Assembly: GCA_027019165.1 (NCBI GenBank)
Contig: JALUXC010000012.1
Span: 628,773-692,772 of the forward strand
Direction: 5' to 3'
Origin: Pseudophaeobacter sp.
Lineage (GTDB): Bacteria > Pseudomonadota > Alphaproteobacteria > Rhodobacterales > Rhodobacteraceae
Length of the DNA stretch: 64,000 nt
Part shown: one piece after another, positions 36,833 to 46,505 of the stretch
Numbering within the stretch: position 1 is the first letter of the stretch
Layout of the letters: each line of letters begins with the position of its first letter
The notes under the pieces: model-generated
What the model saw: the letters and a program-made list of their open reading frames with translations, nothing else
Told to the model about the DNA's origin: nothing
The model's database searches: none
Program-made: the position numbers and the translations under genes

Positions 36833-36921
36833 GTTCCTTGCCAAAGTCTCGCTGTTTTTTTTCTTAACCCAGCCTTAAGGTGCGCGAGAACCTACCTCTC
36901 AACCAATCACGGGGCAAAACG

Positions 36922-38142
36922 ATGACTGATGCACCTAAACTGCGGGCCAAGGACAAGCCCGACCTTGGCGGTTTCAACTGGGAAGACCCGCTGCGCCTTG
37001 AAGACCAGCTGAGCGAAGACGAGCGCATGATCTCGGCCTCCGCCCGTGCTTATGCTCAGGAAAAACTGCAACCCCGCGTCACCGAAGCCTACGAAAACGA
37101 ACACACCGATCCCGAGATCTTCCGCGAGATGGGGGAGATGGGCCTTCTTGGCACCACCATCCCCGAGGAATACGGCGGGCTTGGCGCCGGTTACGTGTCC
37201 TATGGTCTGGTCGCCCGCGAGGTTGAACGGGTCGACAGTGGGTACCGGTCGATGATGTCGGTGCAAAGCTCGCTGGTGATGTACCCGATCTATGCCTACG
37301 GAAGCGAGGAGCAGCGCAAGAAATACCTGCCAAAATTGGCGTCTGGCGAATGGATCGGCTGCTTTGGCCTCACTGAACCCGATGCGGGCTCCGATCCGGC
37401 CGGCATGAAGACCCGCGCCGAAAAGACGGCGACCGGATACAAGCTGACTGGCTCCAAGATGTGGATCTCCAACGCGCCCATCGCGGATGTCTTTGTGGTT
37501 TGGGCCAAATCAGAAGAACATGGCGGAAAGATCCGCGGCTTTGTGCTTGAAAAAGGCATGAAAGGCCTCTCTGCGCCGAAGATCCAGAACAAGGCCTCGC
37601 TGCGCGCCTCGATCACCGGTGAAATCGTTATGGACGGTGTTGAAGTCGGCGAAGATGCATTGCTGCCGCATGTGCAAGGGCTGAAAGGTCCGTTCGGGTG
37701 CCTCAACCGCGCGCGCTATGGCATCAGCTGGGGGGCGATGGGCGCAGCCGAGGCTTGCTGGCATGCCGCCCGTCAATATGGTCTGGACCGAACACAGTTT
37801 GGCCGTCCGCTCGCCAACACTCAACTGTTCCAGCTGAAACTGGCGAATATGCAGACGGAAATCGCGCTTGGCCTGCAGGCCTCCTTGCAGGTGGGGCGTC
37901 TGATGGACGCCGCAAATGCCGCACCTGAGATGATTTCAATTGTCAAGCGCAACAACTGCGGCAAGGCACTGGACATCGCCCGCATGGCTCGCGACATGCA
38001 CGGCGGCAACGGGATCAGCCTCGAATTCCAGGTCATTCGTCACATGGTGAACCTTGAAACGGTTAACACTTATGAGGGCACCCATGACGTCCATGCGCTG
38101 ATCCTGGGGCGCGCACAAACCGGATTGCAGGCGTTCTTTTGA
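36922..38142 (+). CDS. gcdH: Glutaryl-CoA dehydrogenase
   Basis: Oxidatively decarboxylates glutaryl-CoA to crotonyl-CoA in lysine, tryptophan and glutarate breakdown. The 406-residue protein has the acyl-CoA dehydrogenase fold with [17 protein letters not shown] for FAD and substrate binding and the catalytic Glu385 in [14 protein letters not shown]. The latter and [23 protein letters not shown] (key residues R, G and W) are diagnostic for glutaryl-CoA dehydrogenase. The start ATG at 36922 follows ACGGGG. A LysR regulator is divergent. Confidence 0.95.
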   Translation: MTDAPKLRAKDKPDLGGFNWEDPLRLEDQLSEDERMISASARAYAQEKLQPRVTEAYENEHTDPEIFREMGEMGLLGTTIPEEYGGLGAGYVSYGLVAREVERVDSGYRSMMSVQSSLVMYPIYAYGSEEQRKKYLPKLASGEWIGCFGLTEPDAGSDPAGMKTRAEKTATGYKLTGSKMWISNAPIADVFVVWAKSEEHGGKIRGFVLEKGMKGLSAPKIQNKASLRASITGEIVMDGVEVGEDALLPHVQGLKGPFGCLNRARYGISWGAMGAAEACWHAARQYGLDRTQFGRPLANTQLFQLKLANMQTEIALGLQASLQVGRLMDAANAAPEMISIVKRNNCGKALDIARMARDMHGGNGISLEFQVIRHMVNLETVNTYEGTHDVHALILGRAQTGLQAFF

Positions 38143-38153
38143 CGCTTTCCTTC

Positions 38154-38181
38154 TTCAGCCCCGGCAGCTGCCGGGGCTGAA
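38154..38181 (+). terminator. Perfect palindrome downstream of gcdH
   Basis: A 28-base perfect inverted repeat (TTCAGCCCCGGCAG and its complement) begins 12 bases after the gcdH stop. There is no T run, so it is a weak or factor-dependent terminator, or an mRNA 3' end stabiliser. Confidence 0.55.
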
Positions 38182-38874
38182 GGCCGTTTGGGCCAGGCTT
38201 TAGAGTGCTCAAGACCGGGTCGACAAACTTGCTGACCTTGTTTCGGCCTTTGCATCCACGCATCCTGATCTTGCATTTTTGCAGTTCGGACCTGTGGGGG
38301 CATTTTTGCAAAGTAAACCGGGGCGAAACTGTGCTTCGGTGGGCAAAATCGTATCCAAAAACGCTAACAGCTTGGTTAAGCAGCAGCCCCGCGCAGGCAG
38401 GAAAACGCGCTCCAATTCACGAACACTTGGAAAGATCTGTTAAGCAGCGGCTTTCGTTCCATTGTAGATCACATGGCAGCATCGATGCTGGCGCGCAGGC
38501 CTTGCAAAATTGAGCAGTCCTATGATGCAGCGGAGTTTGGCCCTTTACACTGCAATTCTGCAACGAACAACCTGAGCAAGGGTAGCCGCTTCAGCGAAAG
38601 GCGGTTGGGGTCTGCACAAACGCAAGGCTTGCATGGCAAAAATACAAAGGAAATTGTGCAAGGCAAGCCAAATCCAGCGGCCTCGCAATTTGCACCAATG
38701 CGGCAACATAAGACTTTGTTAACATAGACCAAATTCAAACTCAAATGAGTTTCCAGAAAATTTTTCAACAGGCCTTCCCCCTTCGGCAGTTCAGTTATAT
38801 ATGATAAAATGAATGTGTTTAGCCGGACCCGTTAACACGCGAACCGGGCTAGTGTTTCAACGAAAGCCATCGCC
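38182..38874. other. Long non-coding stretch rich in TTGCA/TGCAA
   Basis: About 690 bases without a believable gene; short frames lack ribosome binding sites and recognisable protein sequence. Between 38240 and 38700 I count 12 occurrences of TTGCA or TGCAA at ten places, where about one is expected by chance. The last 120 bases are AT-rich and probably hold the promoter of the SulP gene. The enrichment suggests a multi-site regulatory region or an RNA, but no known element was recognised. Confidence 0.5.
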
Positions 38875-40617
38875 ATGCCATTGCCTATGTCCCGTGTTGA
38901 TATGCCACGTCTTTTTCCAATCCTGGATTGGGGGCGGCGCTATGACCGGCTCGATTTTTCAGGCGACACAACGGCTGCTGTCATCGTGACGATCATGTTG
39001 ATTCCGCAGTCTCTGGCTTACGCTCTTCTGGCCGGACTGCCCGCTGAGGTAGGCCTATACGCGTCAATCTTGCCTTTGGTTGCCTATGCCATCTTTGGCA
39101 CATCTCGGGCATTGGCTGTGGGGCCGGTTGCGGTGGTGTCCTTGATGAGCGCGTCTGCTTTGGCGCCGCTGGGCCTCGACACCGTTGCCGAGTTCACCGC
39201 CGCTGCCGCCGTCCTTGCACTTCTGTCAGGGCTGATGCTCGTGGCAATGGGGGCTTTGCGGCTTGGTGTGGTCGCAAATCTGCTGTCCCATCCGGTTATT
39301 GCCGGCTTCATCACAGCATCAGGTATCCTGATTGCGGTTAGTCAGCTCAAGCATATCCTTGGCGTACCCGCCCATGGCCACAATCTACCGGAAATTCTAT
39401 TTTCACTGGGGCAGGGGCTCGACACCGTCAATCCATGGACATTGGCGAACGGCCTTGCAGCACTTGGCTTCCTGTTCTGGGTGCGCCGCTATATGGCGGA
39501 TGTCCTGCACACACGTCTCGGCCTCTCCAAGGCTGCGGCCCGTACAGCAGCCCGCATTGGTCCGGTTTTTGCGGTGATCGGCACCGTTTTGCTATCCTGG
39601 GCCATGGACCTTCCTGCTCTCGGCGTCGCTGTCGTCGGTGACGTCCCCACAGGGTTGCCGCCGATTGGATTGCCTATGATCGATTGGGCTCTCATTCCCG
39701 CACTCATTGGTCCTGCTGCACTGATTACCATCATCGGATACGTCGAAAGCGTGTCGGTGGCACAGACCCTCGCGGCAAAACGTCGCCAAAGGATTGATCC
39801 CAACCAAGAACTCAAGGCGCTTGGCGCTGCAAACCTGGCTTCGGCCTTTTCCGGAGGCTATTCCGTCACAGGCGGGTTTGCGCGCTCCGTTGTCAATTTC
39901 GACGCTGGTGCCCGCACACCTGCAGCCGGGGCTTTCACAGCGGTTGGCCTGACGTTTGCGGCCTTGTTCCTGACTCCTTTACTATACTTCCTTCCCAAGG
40001 CGACGCTGGCTGCGACGATCATCATTGCGGTCTTGTCCTTGGTCGATCTCCGAGTTCTCAAAACCGCCTGGACATATTCCAAGGCCGATTTTGCTGCGGT
40101 GCTCAGCACAATTGTGTTGACCTTGATCGTTGGAGTAGAAACAGGCGTGGCCGCCGGAGTTTTGGTCTCTCTGTTGTTGTTCGTTTGGAAAACATCCCGG
40201 CCGCATGTTGCAGAGGTCGGGCAGGTGCCCGGGACCCAGCATTTCCGCAACATTCACCGTCATGACGTTCTGACCGATCCCAGCGTGGTCACTTTGCGGA
40301 TCGACGAAAGCCTGTACTTTGCAAACGCGCGTCGAATGGAGGACATGATCCTCGCTCGGGTACAGGCGGCACCGGACGAGCTCCGGCATGTTGTATTGAT
40401 GTGTTCGGCGGTGAATGAGATTGACCTCAGCGCCTTGGATTCTCTTGAGGAGATCAACCAACGTCTGTCGGATATGGGAGTCAGCCTGCATCTGTCCGAA
40501 GTAAAGGGACCTGTGATGGATCGCCTAAAACGGAGCCACTTTCTGGACGCGTTGTCAGGTCAGGTGTTTCTGTCCCAGAATGAGGCCTATGAGGCGCTCA
40601 CGGCCACCAAAGATTAG
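38875..40617 (+). CDS. SulP family anion transporter with STAS domain
   Basis: A 580-residue secondary transporter of the SulP/SLC26 family, usually sulfate or bicarbonate transport. The N-terminal membrane part (about 20-400) has the signature IMLIPQSLAYALLAGLPAEVG-like segment (key residues P43, Q44, A47, Y48), GLYASILPLVAYAIFGTSR (residues about 60-78), and SGGYSVTGGFARSVVNFDAGA near residue 325. A cytoplasmic STAS domain occupies about 455-570. The ion cannot be told from sequence. The ATG has no strong ribosome binding site; 38887 is an alternative start. Confidence 0.9.
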   Translation: MPLPMSRVDMPRLFPILDWGRRYDRLDFSGDTTAAVIVTIMLIPQSLAYALLAGLPAEVGLYASILPLVAYAIFGTSRALAVGPVAVVSLMSASALAPLGLDTVAEFTAAAAVLALLSGLMLVAMGALRLGVVANLLSHPVIAGFITASGILIAVSQLKHILGVPAHGHNLPEILFSLGQGLDTVNPWTLANGLAALGFLFWVRRYMADVLHTRLGLSKAAARTAARIGPVFAVIGTVLLSWAMDLPALGVAVVGDVPTGLPPIGLPMIDWALIPALIGPAALITIIGYVESVSVAQTLAAKRRQRIDPNQELKALGAANLASAFSGGYSVTGGFARSVVNFDAGARTPAAGAFTAVGLTFAALFLTPLLYFLPKATLAATIIIAVLSLVDLRVLKTAWTYSKADFAAVLSTIVLTLIVGVETGVAAGVLVSLLLFVWKTSRPHVAEVGQVPGTQHFRNIHRHDVLTDPSVVTLRIDESLYFANARRMEDMILARVQAAPDELRHVVLMCSAVNEIDLSALDSLEEINQRLSDMGVSLHLSEVKGPVMDRLKRSHFLDALSGQVFLSQNEAYEALTATKD

Positions 40618-40781
40618 AGGTTTCATCTGGGCGTTTTGCTTTGGGCTATCTCTGCCACGGGATCACAAAGCTCTCATAATCAGTATTATGTAAAAAATAT
40701 ATTCCGTTCCGTCACATAGGATTGGCAGATTTCCGTATGCCGGTTAGCGTGGCAATGTTGAATAGTCCCGCAAGGAATGCC

Positions 40782-41549
40782 ATGGAAATCAAGGATCACA
40801 CAATCGTCGTCACGGGCGCCGCAAGCGGTATTGGCAAAGGGCTTGCCCAAAAGTTCGCCTCCCTCCGCGCTTCACAGGTGATTTGTGCAGACATCGACGC
40901 GGCTGGTGCCGAACGGACAGCGGCTGAGATCGGTGGCATTGCCAAGGTTGTTGATGTTTCGAGCGAAGACAGCATCGCAGCCTTTATTCAGGATGTCGAA
41001 ACCTCGATCGCGCCGATTGATCTGTTTTGCGCTAATGCCGGTATCCTCACTTTAGGTGGTTTGGAGGTGGAAAATGACGCCTGGCAAAGGATTTGGGACA
41101 TCAATGTCATGTCGCATGTCTGGACGGCTCGCCATCTTGTGCCTCGAATGCTGAAACGCGGCGGTGGCCATATCCTGACCACGGCCTCGGCCGCCGGGCT
41201 ATTGAACCAGATTGGTGCCGCACCCTATGGGGTCACCAAACATGCCGCGGTTGGCTTCGCGGAGTGGCTTGCAATCACCTATGGCGACCAAGGGATCGGC
41301 GTTTCAGTGCTTTGTCCGCAAGCAGTCCGGTCCGAAATGACGCGTGGCATGGAAAACAGCGTGGCCAGCGTCGATGGGCTACTCGAGCCCGAAGATGTCG
41401 CAGAGGCCTGCGTCAAAGCCATTGAAGAAAATCGCTTTCTTGTGCTGCCGCATCCCAAAGTCCAGAACTACATGCAGGCAAAAACCGCAGATTACGACCG
41501 CTGGATCATGGGGATGCAAAAGCTGCGGGATCGCTATGAAATGACTTAG
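40782..41549 (+). CDS. Short-chain dehydrogenase/reductase
   Basis: A 255-residue classical SDR. The cofactor motif TGAASGIGKG lies at about residues 11-20, NAG is in CANAGILTLGG, the catalytic Ser is in LTTASAAG and the Tyr-Lys pair in PYGVTKHAAVG. The C-terminal sequence VQNYMQAKTADYDRWIMGM resembles SDRs found with acyl-CoA catabolic genes. The start at 40782 follows AAGGAATGCC; longer frames from 40722 and 40755 exist. It converges on the tesB-like gene with 12 bases between stops. The substrate is unknown. Confidence 0.85.
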   Translation: MEIKDHTIVVTGAASGIGKGLAQKFASLRASQVICADIDAAGAERTAAEIGGIAKVVDVSSEDSIAAFIQDVETSIAPIDLFCANAGILTLGGLEVENDAWQRIWDINVMSHVWTARHLVPRMLKRGGGHILTTASAAGLLNQIGAAPYGVTKHAAVGFAEWLAITYGDQGIGVSVLCPQAVRSEMTRGMENSVASVDGLLEPEDVAEACVKAIEENRFLVLPHPKVQNYMQAKTADYDRWIMGMQKLRDRYEMT

Positions 41550-41561
41550 ATTTCAGGCGTT

Positions 41562-42425
41562 TCACCGGCTGATTGGCCGCATCAGCCCTTCCTGGGCAAC
41601 ACTCGCAACAAGCTGACCATCGCGCGTGTAGATCGAGCCTCGATTGAAGCCGCGCCCGTTCCCGGCGAAGGGAGAATCCATGGTGTAAAGATGCCAGTTT
41701 TCAAACTGGACCGGGGCATGAAACCACATAGCGTGATCAAGGCTGGCGGTCATCGCTTCGGGCTTGAACCAGGTAATGCCATGCGGCCTGAGTGCAGACC
41801 CAAGGAGACCAAAATCTGAGGCATAGGCCATCAGAACATGTTGCAACTGCGGCCCTGCTCCGTTTGCAGCCTCCATTCTGATCCACATATGGTTGATATC
41901 GCTTGATTTTTCCGGGTCCAGTGGGTCGCGCGGTTCGATATCTCGGATCTCAAAGGGCCGTGCGCGGGTGAATTCATCCCGCATGTGCTCCGCAATACGG
42001 TGCACGTGAGATTGATGCAGTTCGTCCCGGTTCTGCAGGCCTTCGGGCGGCGGAACATCCGGCATCGCGTGTTGGTGGCTCCAACCGGGTTCTTCTTTGT
42101 GAAAGGAGGCTGCAAGGTTGAGGATCTGCTTGCCATTCTGAATGGCCGTGACCCGCCGCGTGGTAAAGCTGCCGCCGTCGCGGGCTGGATCGACCTGGTA
42201 GATCACCGGGCTTGCCGGGTCACCGGGGCGGATAAAATAGGCATGCAAAGAATGGCACAAACGATCCGGAACCGTCGCGTAGGCCGCCGTCAGGGCTTGG
42301 GCAATGACTTGGCCACCATATATCCGCGTCGGAGTTTCACCACCCGATCCAATGCCGCGATAAAGGTTTGTATCCAGCTGCTCCAGGTCCAGGAGATTGA
42401 GCAAAACCTTTCCAGCATCAGACAT
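41562..42425 (-). CDS. tesB: Acyl-CoA thioesterase II (TesB type)
   Basis: Hydrolyses acyl-CoA to free acid and CoA. The 287-residue length equals TesB. Double-hotdog motifs are visible: RIYGGQVIAQALTAAY at about 33-48, SLHAYFIRPGD at 59-69, and the second domain with SLDHAMWFHAP and SPFAGNGRGFNRGSIYTRDG (Asp, Gly and Arg conserved). It is the last gene of the minus-strand catabolic cluster, 14 bases after the acetoacetyl-CoA synthetase gene. It may recycle CoA from dead-end intermediates. Confidence 0.92.
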   Translation of the reverse strand: MSDAGKVLLNLLDLEQLDTNLYRGIGSGGETPTRIYGGQVIAQALTAAYATVPDRLCHSLHAYFIRPGDPASPVIYQVDPARDGGSFTTRRVTAIQNGKQILNLAASFHKEEPGWSHQHAMPDVPPPEGLQNRDELHQSHVHRIAEHMRDEFTRARPFEIRDIEPRDPLDPEKSSDINHMWIRMEAANGAGPQLQHVLMAYASDFGLLGSALRPHGITWFKPEAMTASLDHAMWFHAPVQFENWHLYTMDSPFAGNGRGFNRGSIYTRDGQLVASVAQEGLMRPISR

Positions 42426-42439
42426 TTACGTCACCTTTC

Positions 42440-44407
42440 TTACGTGGCCTCCCGCGTTTTTGCATAGGCAATGAAGGTGTCAAAACTCTCTGGGTTTGCC
42501 ATCGAGTCCCGGTTCACCACTTTCGCAGGATCGCCACCAAGTAGCAGCTTTTTCACAGGAACTTCCAGCTTCTTTCCAGAAAGCGTGCGCGGGATCTCAG
42601 GCACCACATTGATTTCATCCGGGACAAACCGTGCAGAAACCGAGTTGCGAATGGCGACCTTGATCTTGTCGATCAGGGTATCGTCCAGCTGTTCCCCTTC
42701 GGCCAGCACGACGAACAGCGGCATAAAGCTGTCGCGGCCAAGAAATTCCAGATCGACCACCAGACTGTCGAGGATCTCCGGCAGGCCTTCAACCGCTTGA
42801 TACATCTCCGAAGATCCGAGCCTCAGGCCACGCCGGTTTATCGTGGCATCTGAGCGCCCATATATGACCGACCCGCCCTCGGGCGTGATTTCGATCCAGT
42901 CGCCGTGGCGCCAGATACCAGGGTAGGTGTCAAAGTAACTGGAATGGAGCCGTGATCCATCCTCATCTCCCCAGAAAAACAATGGCATAGAGGGCAAAGG
43001 CTCGGTGCAGACCAACTCACCCACAGCGCCGATCACGTCTTTTCCCACCTCGTCAAAGGCCCGCACCGCATTGCCAAGAGCGCGGCACTGCATCTCGCCT
43101 GCGCGGACCGGCAGCATGACATTGCCGCACACAAAGGCCCCGCAAAGGTCCGTCCCGCCGGAAATCGGGGCCAACCAGATGTCCTCTTTCACTTCGGAAT
43201 ACACCCAGTCATAGCCATCCGAGGTCAAGGGTGAACCGGTGGTGCCAAGCGATACCAGCGCCGACAGATCAAGCTCTTTGCGGGGACTGATACCCGCCTT
43301 GACGCAAGCGGTGATATAAGCGGCGCCCACACCAAGATAGGTGATCCGCTCATCCGCAGCACGACGCCACAGATCCAGCATATCGGGATGGTTTGGCGCC
43401 CGATCATAAAGAAGGGTCGTCGCACCCTGCCCCAGCGCCACAAATTGCGCGTTCCACATGACCCAGCCCGAAGAAGTCAGCCAGCAAAACCGGCTGTCGG
43501 CGCTCAGATCCTGATGCAGCGCTTGCTTGGCCCCCTCAAGCAAGATCCCGCCGTGCCCATGCACGATGGGCTTGGGGTTTCCGGTGGTGCCCGAGGAATA
43601 GACCACCCATAGCGGATGATCAAAAGGCACTGGCTCAAAGGTCAAAGGTGTGTCGCGATGGAGAAGATCGCGCCAATCCAGTGCTTCGCTCGGAACGCCG
43701 CCGACCACAGGAAGAACAATGGTTTGCTCGACGCTAGGGAGGCCCTTGGCAATGGTGCTCAGCACATCGCGGCGATCAATGGTCTTGCCAGCGTGGACAT
43801 AGCCATCCTGATAGATCAGGACCTTTGGCTCGATCTGGCGGAAACGGTCCAAAATGGCGACATGTCCCATATCGGGGGCGCAGAGTGACCAGATTGCACC
43901 GAGGCTGGTTGCAGCCAGACAGGCAATGATAGCGGTTTCGGTATTCGGCAGTACGGCCGTGACACGATCCCCCTGCCCGACCCCCATCTCCCGCAGGTGC
44001 CTGGCCACGCTGGCGACCTGAGCCGCCAGTTCTGCCCAGGTCAGGTCACTTCGGCCAAAGGTTTCAGAATAGACCACAAGCGCCTGAGAATTTGGCGTTT
44101 TGTCAGCCTGTCTGAGCATATGCCGCGCCCAATTCAACTCGGCGCCGGGAAACCACTCAGCGCCCGGCATGCTGCGACTGCCCAAAACGGCAGAGGCTTC
44201 GCGGTCAAACTCCAGCTCAAAAAACGCGACGAGAGCGCTCCAGAAACCATCGAGGTCCGATACGCTCCAATCCCAAAGGGCATTGTAGTCCGGAAAGGTC
44301 AGCGATTTTTTCACGCCAAGCCAATTTTGAAACTCGGCCATGCGGCTGTTTTCTGAGCGCTCTTGGCTTGGGGTCCAAAGGATCTTGCGGTTCATAATCT
44401 CAGTCAT
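42440..44407 (-). CDS. Acetoacetyl-CoA synthetase
   Basis: An ATP-dependent acid-CoA ligase, 655 residues, of the acetoacetyl-CoA synthetase group. This is judged from its length and the N-terminal domain with WDWSVSDLDGFWSALVAFF and PGAELNWARHML. The AMP-binding P-loop is VVYSSGTTGNPKPIVHGHGG, the A5-type motif is LGTTGSPL, and the C-terminal lysine motif is RTLSGKKLEVPVKK. It activates acetoacetate (or a related short keto acid) to the CoA ester. The ATG overlaps the stop of the serine hydrolase gene by one base (TGATG). Activity on another short acid produced by this cluster cannot be excluded. Confidence 0.85.
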   Translation of the reverse strand: MTEIMNRKILWTPSQERSENSRMAEFQNWLGVKKSLTFPDYNALWDWSVSDLDGFWSALVAFFELEFDREASAVLGSRSMPGAEWFPGAELNWARHMLRQADKTPNSQALVVYSETFGRSDLTWAELAAQVASVARHLREMGVGQGDRVTAVLPNTETAIIACLAATSLGAIWSLCAPDMGHVAILDRFRQIEPKVLIYQDGYVHAGKTIDRRDVLSTIAKGLPSVEQTIVLPVVGGVPSEALDWRDLLHRDTPLTFEPVPFDHPLWVVYSSGTTGNPKPIVHGHGGILLEGAKQALHQDLSADSRFCWLTSSGWVMWNAQFVALGQGATTLLYDRAPNHPDMLDLWRRAADERITYLGVGAAYITACVKAGISPRKELDLSALVSLGTTGSPLTSDGYDWVYSEVKEDIWLAPISGGTDLCGAFVCGNVMLPVRAGEMQCRALGNAVRAFDEVGKDVIGAVGELVCTEPLPSMPLFFWGDEDGSRLHSSYFDTYPGIWRHGDWIEITPEGGSVIYGRSDATINRRGLRLGSSEMYQAVEGLPEILDSLVVDLEFLGRDSFMPLFVVLAEGEQLDDTLIDKIKVAIRNSVSARFVPDEINVVPEIPRTLSGKKLEVPVKKLLLGGDPAKVVNRDSMANPESFDTFIAYAKTREAT

Positions 44408-45615
44408 CAGCAGACCGCTCCATGAACCAGGGCCTTCAGTTCCGCGCGGGACGGATAGGAGCTGGATGGCGAGAGCTGCGTGAAGAAGACCACCGACAGA
44501 TCCAGCACGGGATCGACCCAGAAGAAGGTTGAAGCCATGCCGCCCCAGCTGAAGTCTCCCACAGATCCCGGGCATCGCGCCCGGCCCGGATCAAGCACCA
44601 CCGCACCACCAAGGCCAAACCCCATGCCCTCCATGGGCTGCTCGGCAAAGCTTTGCGGTCCCATCGAGGCGATATCACCCGGAAGATGGTTTCTCATCAT
44701 AAAATCAGCAGTCTGCGGGCTGATGATAAAGCCATCTTCGCAGGCTCCGCGCAGGCGCAGCATCTCGGCAAACTTTACATAGTCGTCAATCGTCCCGACA
44801 AGCCCGCCGCCGCCTGACATCATGTCGGCACTCTCGAACGGAGAACCTCCGTAGCTGTCTGTCAGACGCAGGGTATCGCCGCCGGTTTTTGCGGAATTCA
44901 ATGCCATGGCATCCCCGGCCAGTGGTGTGTAAAGGGAGGCAAAGCGATCACCTGTGCCCTCTGCCACGCGAAACCCTGTCTCGCGCATGCCCAAAGGCGC
45001 AAAGATCTCGTCCTGGAAAAACTCCCCCAATGTCTTGCCGGAGACCACTTCGACGACACGCCCCAGAACATCGATACTGACGGAGTATTCCCAGCGCGCG
45101 CCCGGCTGAAAAGCCAGCGGATAGATCGCGAGTTCACTGACCATTTTTGCCAGGTTTCCCTGGTTTGGCTTGAACATCAACGCACGCTCATTCATCGCCG
45201 CTGGCAGGACGCCGGGATTGAACGGATAGCTGAGGCCGCTGGTATGGGTCAGCAGCTCATGCAAGGTCGGCGCGCGGCTCGGCTCAGTCTGGTCAATGGC
45301 CGTCGCCCCTTGAACTAAAGCCTGCATATTGCTGAATTCAGGAATGAAATCAGAAACGGGCGCATCCAGGTGAAACAACCCGCGCTCCAAAAGCATCATG
45401 ATCGAAAGAGAGGTCACCGGTTTGGTCATCGAATAGATCCGCACCACGGTGTCGCGAGTGAAGGGAAGCCCCGCTTCGATGTTGCGCTGGCCAGCGACGT
45501 GGAAAAAAGATTCCTCCCCGTTCTGAAGGATCAGAACCGAACTGCCGGCATATTTTCTTTCATCCACATAGCGTTGTTGCCATGCCTTGACGCGCTCCAA
45601 GCGGCCCTGGTCCAT
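44407..45615 (-). CDS. Serine hydrolase, beta-lactamase class C/EstB family
   Basis: A 402-residue penicillin-binding-protein-like serine hydrolase. The nucleophile motif SxxK is S62-MT-K65, and the second motif is YSVS in WEYSVSIDVLGR. There is no signal peptide, so it should act in the cytoplasm as an esterase or lactonase rather than as a beta-lactamase. The ATG at 45615 follows GGGGGGAG; the TTG 15 bases upstream was not chosen. Its coupling to the synthetase gene suggests that it releases the acid activated next, for example from an ester or lactone. This is inference. Confidence 0.85.
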   Translation of the reverse strand: MDQGRLERVKAWQQRYVDERKYAGSSVLILQNGEESFFHVAGQRNIEAGLPFTRDTVVRIYSMTKPVTSLSIMMLLERGLFHLDAPVSDFIPEFSNMQALVQGATAIDQTEPSRAPTLHELLTHTSGLSYPFNPGVLPAAMNERALMFKPNQGNLAKMVSELAIYPLAFQPGARWEYSVSIDVLGRVVEVVSGKTLGEFFQDEIFAPLGMRETGFRVAEGTGDRFASLYTPLAGDAMALNSAKTGGDTLRLTDSYGGSPFESADMMSGGGGLVGTIDDYVKFAEMLRLRGACEDGFIISPQTADFMMRNHLPGDIASMGPQSFAEQPMEGMGFGLGGAVVLDPGRARCPGSVGDFSWGGMASTFFWVDPVLDLSVVFFTQLSPSSSYPSRAELKALVHGAVC

Positions 45616-45648
45616 CGATGCTCCCCCCAAGTGATGTGTTGGCTTTGG

Positions 45649-46416
45649 TCAGCCATCTCCCCGCAACATACGTTCCATTGCCGGGGCAGTTTCTTCTCTG
45701 AACCACCCATGTTCGGGTGCATTGCCACCTGCAGCCATCGCCGCTTTGGTGCGGGCAATCGTCTCGCCGCGCAATTGCATCTTTACCGATGCGTAGGTCT
45801 CAGGCGGCAGCTCTGCCAGCTTGCGCGCCTCCCGCAGGCTGTAGATCTCAAGATCTTCCATGTCTTCGGCGATGATATCGACAAAGCCATAGTTGCGCGC
45901 CGCGATCGGGCCGATAGGCTGGCCGGTCAACATCATCCGCCGTTGGGTATTGGTGTCGAGCGTCGCCTTGGCCACCTCAAGCGGTCCAACCGGAAAGTCG
46001 ACCCCGACGCGCACCTCGGCAAGGCCATAGGCGGATTTCGAATAGCCAACGCGTACGTCGGAACCGAGCACGAAGAACAAACCGCCCGCAATCGCGGCGC
46101 CGCCGACGGCAGCGACAACAGGTTTTGGGCAACTGTACAGCCCCAGAACCGCTTCGTTCAGCCCCCGCACCATGGCGCGCTGCTGATCAAGGTCAAACTC
46201 CTTGGCCTCTTTGAGATCAACCCCGGCGGAAAAGACCTTGAACGGGCTTTTGAGGATGATCGCCCGTATGGCGGCGTCTTTCCCCATGTCGGCAATCAGG
46301 TCGGCGAAATCCATCAGGAATTCGGCGCTCAATGCATTGACCGGGCCGCGCCCTAGCTGCAACTCGACAACCCCTTCGCCAAGATCCTTTGTGTTCAGCC
46401 AATCCGACTGTGTCAT
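45649..46416 (-). CDS. Enoyl-CoA hydratase/isomerase (crotonase) family protein
   Basis: A 255-residue crotonase-fold protein. The oxyanion-hole segment is VFSAGVDLKE at 61-70, and GGAAIAGGLFFVLGSDVRVG at 105-124 is the usual GxxxGGG region. Here the position of the first catalytic Glu (as in GGGCELA of true hydratases) is Phe114, while the second Glu is kept as Glu134 in GLAEVRVG. That fits an isomerase or other crotonase reaction better than simple hydration. Strong GGAGGA precedes ATG 46416. A 190-base gap separates it from the kinase gene upstream, so a second promoter is likely here. Confidence 0.85.
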   Translation of the reverse strand: MTQSDWLNTKDLGEGVVELQLGRGPVNALSAEFLMDFADLIADMGKDAAIRAIILKSPFKVFSAGVDLKEAKEFDLDQQRAMVRGLNEAVLGLYSCPKPVVAAVGGAAIAGGLFFVLGSDVRVGYSKSAYGLAEVRVGVDFPVGPLEVAKATLDTNTQRRMMLTGQPIGPIAARNYGFVDIIAEDMEDLEIYSLREARKLAELPPETYASVKMQLRGETIARTKAAMAAGGNAPEHGWFREETAPAMERMLRGDG

Positions 46417-46478
46417 CTGAAATATCCTCCCGGGCGGGTGCTGATTTTGCGTTCCGCCTGTTGTGTCCATAATGCGCA

Positions 46479-46505
46479 GTCGAGGCTTAAGGGTCGAGAG
46501 TTAAG
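46479..46505. repeat. Tandem 13-base direct repeat in the gap upstream of the crotonase gene
   Basis: GTCGAGGCTTAAG (46479-46491) and GTCGAGAGTTAAG (46493-46505) match at 11 of 13 positions with a 14-base period. An ACGTAA element follows at 46510-46515. The position, 63 to 89 bases before the crotonase start, suits an operator. Confidence 0.45.

Noticed and set aside
38205-38727. Short plus-strand frames of 84 to 102 codons in the gap before the SulP gene
   Set aside because: No ribosome binding sites, overlapping frames on both strands, and no protein-like pattern; treated as non-coding.
44407-45615. Antibiotic-resistance beta-lactamase
   Set aside because: SxxK motif present, but no signal peptide, EstB-like layout and location in an acyl-CoA operon point to an esterase or lactonase.
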